12,250 nt of DNA from Bacteroidota bacterium (GTDB taxonomy: Bacteria > Bacteroidota > Bacteroidia > Chitinophagales > Chitinophagaceae): positions 1-12,250 of the forward strand of contig CANETM010000023.1 in assembly GCA_947441205.1 (NCBI GenBank), written 5' to 3'. The position numbers and the translations under genes were made by a program. The notes beneath the pieces are model-generated. The model was not told where the DNA came from, searched no databases, and saw nothing but the letters and a program-made list of their open reading frames with translations. Shown here piece by piece: positions 7,177-12,250 of this stretch (the stretch's first letter is position 1; every line of letters begins with the position of its first letter).

Positions 7177-7839
7177 ATGAAAAAAAGTATACTAATTATA
7201 ATTGTTGTAATGCTTACACGAAATTTAATTTTCGCTCAAGTGGTTCCTCAAGGATTTTTAGTAAATCCTGCAATACAAACGGTTACTATTGGATCACAAG
7301 TTTGGATGAAATACAATTTGGATGTTACTACTTATCAAAATGGAGAGGTAATTGAACGTGCCGATCTTGCCTTTAATAATAATGTAACCACACCAGGGTG
7401 GTGTTATTATGCACATAATGCTGCAAATAATGCAACCTATGGTAAATTATATAATGGTTATGCAGTGAAAGATGCAAGGAATATTTGTCCAGTTGGGTTT
7501 AGGGTTCCAACGCAGGCTGACTTCAATACATTAGCTACCTCCATTGGAGGTAATGCAAATGGAGGCAAGTTAAAAGAAACAGGTACTGCACACTGGACAA
7601 CACCAAATACAGGAGCTACAAATACGACAGGATTTACAGCTTTACCGGGAGGGTACATGGGAAATGCCAACTCCTCATCGAACATAAATAACCAGGGATA
7701 TTTTTGGACCTCAACGCCCATTACTGGAGGCGGTTCAACCAATTATATAAGGTATTTAGTTTTTTCAAGTGGTGCCTTCACAGAATCTAATTCGTTTGTA
7801 TTAGAAGGAGGTGTTTCGGTACGTTGTATAAAAAACTAG
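7177..7839 (+). CDS. Secreted FISUMP-domain protein (Fibrobacter succinogenes major paralogous domain)
   Basis: The 220-residue protein has a signal peptide (MKKSILIIIVVMLTRNLIFA-Q). Its body matches the FISUMP/Fib_succ_major family: IGSQVWMKYNLDVTTYQNGE near the start, WCYYAHNAANNATYGKLYNG, the hallmark NICPVGFRVPTQADFNTLA, GGKLKETGTAHW, TGFTALPGGYMG, GYFWTSTP and the terminal GGVSVRCIKN. The ATG at 7177 is chosen because it gives a clean signal peptide and follows the fibre-gene stop by one base (TAA-G-ATG). An in-frame ATG at 7132 lies inside the preceding gene and would put unrelated residues before the signal sequence. FISUMP domains are common in exported Bacteroidota and Fibrobacter proteins; their biochemical role is mostly unknown, and a C-type-lectin-like fold has been proposed for related domains. 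The tight coupling suggests work with the fibre protein, perhaps as a surface-binding partner (inference). Confidence 0.9.
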   Translation: MKKSILIIIVVMLTRNLIFAQVVPQGFLVNPAIQTVTIGSQVWMKYNLDVTTYQNGEVIERADLAFNNNVTTPGWCYYAHNAANNATYGKLYNGYAVKDARNICPVGFRVPTQADFNTLATSIGGNANGGKLKETGTAHWTTPNTGATNTTGFTALPGGYMGNANSSSNINNQGYFWTSTPITGGGSTNYIRYLVFSSGAFTESNSFVLEGGVSVRCIKN

Positions 7840-7851
7840 AAAGTGTTTTTT
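7830..7851. terminator. Weak AT-rich hairpin at the convergent gene junction
   Basis: AAAAAAC (7830-7836) can pair with GTTTTTT (7845-7851) around an 8-nt loop. Because of its A and T tracts it could act as a weak bidirectional terminator between the FISUMP gene, whose last codons it overlaps, and the convergent phosphodiesterase gene ending at 7855. The stem has only one G-C pair, so support is thin. Confidence 0.25.
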
Positions 7852-7854
7852 GAA

Positions 7855-9150
7855 CTAATTATTTTTCGCAGCCTTCATGGTAATTGGAGCAGGTGCTAAA
7901 ATTGGTTTTAATACATTTAATTTACCATCAATTTTTTGTTCATCTATTTTTAACCCTAAAATATTTGCAATCAACGGGTATACATTTACATTTTCAAATC
8001 CTTCTATCAATAGTCCTTTTTTAAAGGCGGGACCCCATGCCATAAAACTTGCTCTCATATCCACTTCCTTATTGTCAAAACCGTGTTTGCCAGGCGTTGG
8101 TTTTCTAGTCCCCAAATTAAATACACGATGAATGGTGTTAGGGACTAAAATAATATCACCAAGTCGATTATACCAGTCATCTGATTTTTTATAATGCCAA
8201 TAATCAGGAGTTTCATCAAAAAGATAAGTTTTGAAATTGGTATCTTTTTTTAACGCAGAATAGGTAGTCATAATTTTACTGCTATCCTTAGCATATAAAT
8301 GTAAGAGTGCGTCTGACCATGGGATATTAAATTCGTTTTTATTTACTGCAGCAGGATAGCCAAGGGTATTTTCAACATCAACAGTGGTCATGCCATGATC
8401 GGAAACAAAAATATAATTTATAGGTAGGTTTAAGGGTGCTAATGCATTTTGCAAAGCATTAATACTACTGTCGACAAATTGAACGGACTTTTGAACCAAT
8501 GGATTCTCTGGTCCAAAACTATGGGCATCATGGTCAACATCAGGGAAATAAAAAGTAATTAAGTGGGGTCGTTTGTCTTCTGGTAAGGATAGCCAATTTT
8601 TTACGGTTTGAATTCTTTGCTGAATAGGGGTAATGTCATTATATAAAAAATGGTAGGTAGGTTTTATACCTTGAATTTCAGCTTCAGATCCCACCCAATA
8701 ATAACTTGCTGATATCATTTTTTGCTGTTCAGCCATAACCCAAATTGGCGAACCTCCATACCATTTTCCATCAGTTGCCATTTTTTTATTACTCATATTA
8801 AACTGGAAACCCGAAGCAATATCTATAAAATTATTATCAACAATACCATGATGGGAGGGGTATAGTCCTGTGGCAATGGTATAATGATTTGGGAAGGTAA
8901 CACTTGGGAAGGATGGTTGCATATATTTAGCGCGTACTCCAATTTGTTCAATTGTTTTTAAAAAACTAGCGTTGTACTTTTCTGTAAAATCTGCCCTGAA
9001 TCCATCAGCTGATATCAATATCACATAGGGTTTGGTTTGTTGAACTTTATCATTTTGACGCCCCTGAATAATTTGCTGTGAGGTGTCTTGACTGAAACCA
9101 ACAGTTGTAATAACAACTGCTATAATGGTTTTAATAATTTTATGATACAT
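7855..9150 (-). CDS. Periplasmic nucleotide pyrophosphatase/phosphodiesterase (NPP, alkaline phosphatase superfamily)
   Basis: The 431-residue enzyme has a signal peptide (MYHKIIKTIIAVVITTVGFS-Q). The two-zinc active site of the NPP family is complete: D49 (LISADGFR), the nucleophile T85 with N87 (FPSVTFPNHYTIATG), D204 and H208 (YFPDVDHDAHSFGP), D251 and H252 (VSDHGM), and H356 (GKHGFDN). Family members hydrolyse phosphodiester or pyrophosphate bonds in nucleotides, nucleotide sugars or phospholipid head groups; the exact substrate cannot be read from sequence. Length is normal for bacterial members. It is the second gene of an operon: its ATG lies inside the end of the PAP2 phosphatase gene (11-nt overlap), so translation is probably coupled. 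Together they may release phosphate or nucleosides from organic phosphates outside the inner membrane (inference). It ends 15 nt from the convergent FISUMP gene. Confidence 0.94.
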   Translation of the reverse strand: MYHKIIKTIIAVVITTVGFSQDTSQQIIQGRQNDKVQQTKPYVILISADGFRADFTEKYNASFLKTIEQIGVRAKYMQPSFPSVTFPNHYTIATGLYPSHHGIVDNNFIDIASGFQFNMSNKKMATDGKWYGGSPIWVMAEQQKMISASYYWVGSEAEIQGIKPTYHFLYNDITPIQQRIQTVKNWLSLPEDKRPHLITFYFPDVDHDAHSFGPENPLVQKSVQFVDSSINALQNALAPLNLPINYIFVSDHGMTTVDVENTLGYPAAVNKNEFNIPWSDALLHLYAKDSSKIMTTYSALKKDTNFKTYLFDETPDYWHYKKSDDWYNRLGDIILVPNTIHRVFNLGTRKPTPGKHGFDNKEVDMRASFMAWGPAFKKGLLIEGFENVNVYPLIANILGLKIDEQKIDGKLNVLKPILAPAPITMKAAKNN

Positions 9151-9757
9151 GGGTCTCTTTTTTTCTTATAAAAATGCTAATACTCAGTGTAATGATTGCA
9201 ACAATTATTCCACCAGCAACATCTAATGGAAAATGTTGTCCTAAATATATTCTTGAATATCCACAAGCTATTGCGTATAAAAAACCAATCATTAAAACTG
9301 TTCTTTTTGGGAATAAATACACAGTTAATAAAAATAATGTAAAAGCAGTTGCTGTATGGCCAGAAGGGAAACTATTCCAAAAATGCACTTCAACTCCTTT
9401 TACAGTATGAATTTGTTCAGGTGCAATATTACTTGCCAATGGTCGACCCACTTTTGCCCAAATGAAATTTTTTGGTATTTGTGTTAATAAAGTAGAGATC
9501 AGAAAGTTCATTAAAATGAAAATTGCATCTTTTTTAAACCAACCAAAAATGAATATGAAATAGGGTATCCAAATCCACCCTTCAGCTAAATGGCTAATAA
9601 AATTAAATAACAAATCCGCGATATTGCCAAGATCCTTATTTAGCCATAAAAAAACTACTTCTCTTGTATTTAAGTAGCTAAGTAAAAATAGCACTAAGGC
9701 GATACCTAAGCTAAAGCCAACGGCTACTTTAAATGTTTTGCTAATTGTTGAATACAT
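9140..9757 (-). CDS. PAP2-family membrane phosphatase
   Basis: The 205-residue integral membrane protein has hydrophobic segments at about 11-28, 47-72, 78-94, 134-150, 153-168 and 179-197. The PAP2 signature is present: a partial first motif KVGRP (102-106), FPSGHT with H134, and SRIYLGQHFPLDV with R169, nucleophile H175 and D179. The lysine usually seen seven residues before the RP arginine is not at that exact spacing (F is there), but K102 and K96 are close. Family members remove phosphate from lipid phosphates such as phosphatidic acid or undecaprenyl pyrophosphate, with the active site facing the periplasm. Which lipid is used here is unknown. It overlaps the start of the downstream phosphodiesterase gene by 11 nt (stop TAA at 9142-9140), so they form an operon. 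A candidate promoter lies about 25 nt upstream. Confidence 0.93.
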   Translation of the reverse strand: MYSTISKTFKVAVGFSLGIALVLFLLSYLNTREVVFLWLNKDLGNIADLLFNFISHLAEGWIWIPYFIFIFGWFKKDAIFILMNFLISTLLTQIPKNFIWAKVGRPLASNIAPEQIHTVKGVEVHFWNSFPSGHTATAFTLFLLTVYLFPKRTVLMIGFLYAIACGYSRIYLGQHFPLDVAGGIIVAIITLSISIFIRKKETHVS

Positions 9758-9782
9758 GCTTAGGTACTATCTTAATTGCACA

Positions 9783-9815
9783 CAAAATTAATGAATGTTT
9801 ATAGCTTATAGTCAA
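9783..9815 (-). promoter_or_regulatory. Candidate promoter for the PAP2-phosphodiesterase operon
   Basis: On the minus strand, TAATTTTG (9790-9783) matches the TAnnTTTG -7 box exactly. TTG within GTTGAC (9815-9813) lies 22 nt upstream as a -33 element. The start codon at 9757 would have a leader of about 20 nt. The assignment rests on consensus only. Confidence 0.5.
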
Positions 9816-9837
9816 CTTATTATTTAAATCCTTGTTA

Positions 9838-9845
9838 TATCTTTA
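9838..9845 (+). promoter_or_regulatory. Possible -7 box for uvrA
   Basis: TATCTTTA differs from TAnnTTTG at the last base only and sits 9 nt before the uvrA ATG, which would give a very short or leaderless transcript. No clear TTG is found at the expected -33 distance, so the call is weak. The 97-nt region between the divergent genes shows no other plausible element for uvrA. Confidence 0.25.
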
Positions 9846-9854
9846 CGAAATACT

Positions 9855-12250
9855 ATGAACAAGGAAAAAGACCAGATAAAAGTTATTGGCGCAAGGGAAC
9901 ATAATTTAAAAAATTTTGATATCTCCATACCTAAAAATCAATTAGTGGTTTTTACAGGGGTAAGTGGTAGTGGAAAGTCTTCATTGGCCTTTGATACCTT
10001 ATATAATGAGGGGCAACGAAGGTATATGGAAAGTTTTAGTGCCTATGCTCGTCAATTTATGGGGGATATGGAGCGCCCCGATGTGGATCAAATTACTGGA
10101 CTGTCACCCGTAATTGCCATTGAGCAAAAAACGACCAATAAAAATCCAAGATCTACCGTTGGGACGGTGACAGAATTATATGACTTTTTAAGGTTATTGT
10201 ACGCTCGTATTGGAAAAGCCTACAGTTATAATACTGGTAAGCCCATGGTCAAATTTTCGGAAGCTGAAATAGTGCAAAATATATTCACCCAATTCAAGGA
10301 TAAGAAAATTAATTTATTATCACCCGTCGTGCGCGGTAGAAAAGGGCATTATAGAGAATTGTTTGAAGAAATCCGTAAAAAGGGGTTTGTAAAAGCCAGG
10401 GTTGATGGAGAAATTATTGAGTTAAGACCAAAGTTTCAAGTGGATCGTTATAAAATACATGACATCGAAATAGTAGTAGACCGAATTCCAATAACTGATG
10501 CAATGAAAACAAGACTTGGTGAAAGTGTTGCTCAATGTTTGAAAATGGGTAATGACTTACTATTTTTATTGGAAGAAGGTAAAACAAAAGTGGTTCAGTT
10601 CTCAAAACAATTAATGTGCTTGGAAACTAGTTTAAGTTATGAGGAACCTTCGCCAAATAGTTTTTCATTTAACAGTCCATATGGTGCTTGTCCGGTTTGT
10701 AAAGGATTGGGTAATGTTTATGCAATTGATTTGAATTTAATCATGCCCGATAATTCCCTTAGTGTTAACGCAGGTGGTATAGCGCCTTTAGGAGAAGCCC
10801 GCGAAGCAAGTGTATTCACACAAGTAAAGCAGTTTGCAAGAAAACATAAAATAAGCTTGGATAAGCCAATGAAGGATTTGTCCAAAGAGCAAATGGATTT
10901 GATTTTATTTGGCGATAAAAATATCACTAATAGTTTTGACTTGGATTTAAATGACGAAGACATTCCTGATGCCTATACCGGTAGCTATGAAGGTATTGTA
11001 CCCATGTTAAAGCGATGGTTTACTTCCTCCCAAAGCACCGATCATTTAAAAGGATGGGTAGAAAGTTTTATGGAACTAAATACTTGTTCCACTTGTAATG
11101 GTACAAAATTGAGAAAAGAAAGTTTATGGTTTAAAGTAAACGATCAAAATATTGCCGCTTTGAACGATATGCATTTGGATGATTTGCAACAATGGTTTTT
11201 AGCGCTACCTAAAAAATTAGATAAAAAAGACACTCAAATTGCAGCAGGGATATTAAAAGAAATTGATGATCGTATTTCCTTTTTGATGAATGTTGGCTTG
11301 TCTTATTTGTCATTAAGCCGTCCATCCAAATCACTCAGCGGTGGAGAATCACAACGTATTCGTTTGGCTACTCAAATTGGATCTCAATTACAAGGCATCA
11401 CCTATATATTAGATGAACCAAGTATTGGCTTGCATCAAAGAGACAATCAGCGATTAATCACTGCATTGAAACAATTAAGAGATATAGGAAATACGGTTTT
11501 AGTAGTAGAGCATGATAAGGATATCATGATGGCTTCAGACTATTTGGTTGATATTGGGCCACGTGCAGGTATTCATGGTGGACATATTGTAGCGCAGGGC
11601 ACCCCCAAAGAAATAATTAAGTTAAAATCAGAAACTGCATTGTATTTAGCAGGCAAAAAAATGATTGAAGTGCCTGCTGAACGAAGAAAGGGTAATGGAA
11701 AAACAATTGTAATTAAGGGTGCAACTGGTAATACTTTACGAAAAGTAGATTGTGAATTTCCATTGGGTAAATTTATAGTAGTATCGGGAGTGAGTGGAAG
11801 TGGGAAGAGCACCTTAATTAATGAAACTCTTTATCCTATCTTATCTCAGTTTTGTTATAACAGCAAGACCAAGCCAATGCCATATAGTAAGGTGACAGGA
11901 TTAGAGCATATTGATAAAGTAATTGAAATTGATCAATCTCCAATTGGAAGAACACCGCGCAGTAATCCTGCAACTTATTGTGGTTTTTTTACAGATATAA
12001 GAACTTTGTTTGCTTCTGTTCCGGAAGCCAAAATTAGGGGGTATCAAGCTGGGCGCTTTTCATTTAATGTAAAAGGAGGTCGCTGTGAGGTTTGTGAAGG
12101 AGGTGGAATGCGCGTAATTGAAATGAATTTTTTGCCTGACGTTTATGTGCATTGTGAAAAGTGTGGAGGAAAAAGGTATAATCGCGAAACTTTGGAAATT
12201 CGATATAAAGGGAAGTCCATAAGCGATGTTTTAAATATGACAGTTGAAGA
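9855..12250 (+). CDS. uvrA: UvrA, excinuclease ABC ATPase subunit (3' end outside window)
   Basis: The frame is open for 798 complete codons from the ATG at 9855 to the right edge. UvrA is the damage-sensing ATPase of nucleotide excision repair in the cytoplasm; it dimerises and loads UvrB at lesions. Both ATPase modules are visible. Module 1 has Walker A GVSGSGKS (35-42), then the usual RRYMESFSAYARQFMG. The first zinc module has C279-x2-C282 (CPVCKG) and C411-x2-C414 (CSTCNG). The ABC signature is SLSGGESQRIRLATQIGSQL (from 493), with Walker B ITYILDEPSIGLHQRD. Module 2 has Walker A GVSGSGKS (645-652). The second zinc finger is C744-x2-C747-x19-C767-x2-C770. UvrA proteins are usually about 940 residues, so roughly the last 15% is missing, including the second signature and Walker B. 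No frameshift or missing key residue was found. The gene looks like ordinary chromosomal uvrA, divergent from the PAP2 operon. Confidence 0.98.
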   Translation, partial: MNKEKDQIKVIGAREHNLKNFDISIPKNQLVVFTGVSGSGKSSLAFDTLYNEGQRRYMESFSAYARQFMGDMERPDVDQITGLSPVIAIEQKTTNKNPRSTVGTVTELYDFLRLLYARIGKAYSYNTGKPMVKFSEAEIVQNIFTQFKDKKINLLSPVVRGRKGHYRELFEEIRKKGFVKARVDGEIIELRPKFQVDRYKIHDIEIVVDRIPITDAMKTRLGESVAQCLKMGNDLLFLLEEGKTKVVQFSKQLMCLETSLSYEEPSPNSFSFNSPYGACPVCKGLGNVYAIDLNLIMPDNSLSVNAGGIAPLGEAREASVFTQVKQFARKHKISLDKPMKDLSKEQMDLILFGDKNITNSFDLDLNDEDIPDAYTGSYEGIVPMLKRWFTSSQSTDHLKGWVESFMELNTCSTCNGTKLRKESLWFKVNDQNIAALNDMHLDDLQQWFLALPKKLDKKDTQIAAGILKEIDDRISFLMNVGLSYLSLSRPSKSLSGGESQRIRLATQIGSQLQGITYILDEPSIGLHQRDNQRLITALKQLRDIGNTVLVVEHDKDIMMASDYLVDIGPRAGIHGGHIVAQGTPKEIIKLKSETALYLAGKKMIEVPAERRKGNGKTIVIKGATGNTLRKVDCEFPLGKFIVVSGVSGSGKSTLINETLYPILSQFCYNSKTKPMPYSKVTGLEHIDKVIEIDQSPIGRTPRSNPATYCGFFTDIRTLFASVPEAKIRGYQAGRFSFNVKGGRCEVCEGGGMRVIEMNFLPDVYVHCEKCGGKRYNRETLEIRYKGKSISDVLNMTVE

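Noticed and set aside
7458..7742. Minus-strand open frame opposite the FISUMP gene
   Set aside because: It has no recognisable motif and lies fully inside a gene with a clear family signature on the other strand.
3375..7839. Prophage or phage remnant
   Set aside because: Only tail-fibre-like modules are present, behind a bacterial signal peptide. No phage structural, lysis, replication or integration gene, and no attachment-site repeat, is visible.
7177..7839. Diversity-generating retroelement target
   Set aside because: No reverse transcriptase, accessory gene or template repeat was found in the window; kept only as a possibility to test in the wider genome.
7877..9410. Plus-strand open frames at 7877-8131 and 9174-9410
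   Set aside because: They are antisense to the phosphodiesterase and PAP2 genes, whose catalytic motifs are intact; the products show no features of their own.
10414..11812. Minus-strand open frames at 10414-10605, 10718-10963 and 11573-11812
   Set aside because: All lie opposite uvrA, whose frame is continuous and full of conserved motifs.

Overview
The window looks like chromosomal DNA of a Bacteroidota bacterium, probably of the Chitinophagaceae type. The evidence is the AT-rich composition, the lack of Shine-Dalgarno sequences before start codons, promoter candidates of the TAnnTTTG kind, a FISUMP-domain lipoprotein-like or secreted protein, and a sensor kinase with a periplasmic TPR-like region joined to a HisKA_2-type core. 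The genus is inference only.

Left part (1-3180, all minus strand): a sensor histidine kinase (3180-1180) is followed after 3 nt by its LuxR-type response regulator (1176-586). After a 108-nt gap comes the first part of a signal-peptide-bearing, probably envelope-associated protein that runs off the left edge.

Middle part (3181-7839): a 194-nt divergent intergenic region carries a candidate promoter and, right after it, a 20-bp near-perfect palindrome. It leads into a 1266-residue secreted repeat protein made almost entirely of modules familiar from phage tail fibres, preceded by a Bacteroidota N-terminal domain and signal peptide. One base after its stop codon starts a 220-residue secreted FISUMP-domain protein. 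I read these two as one surface or adhesion operon, and the divergent two-component system as its likely regulator (inference). This is the most interesting part of the window.

Right part (7840-12250): a convergent junction of only 15 nt, then a minus-strand two-gene operon of a PAP2-family membrane phosphatase (9757-9140) whose end overlaps the start of a periplasmic nucleotide pyrophosphatase/phosphodiesterase (9150-7855). A 97-nt divergent region follows. The first 798 codons of uvrA (nucleotide excision repair) then run off the right edge.

No tRNA, rRNA, CRISPR array, insertion sequence, integrase or reverse transcriptase is visible. There is no gene-free stretch longer than 300 nt.
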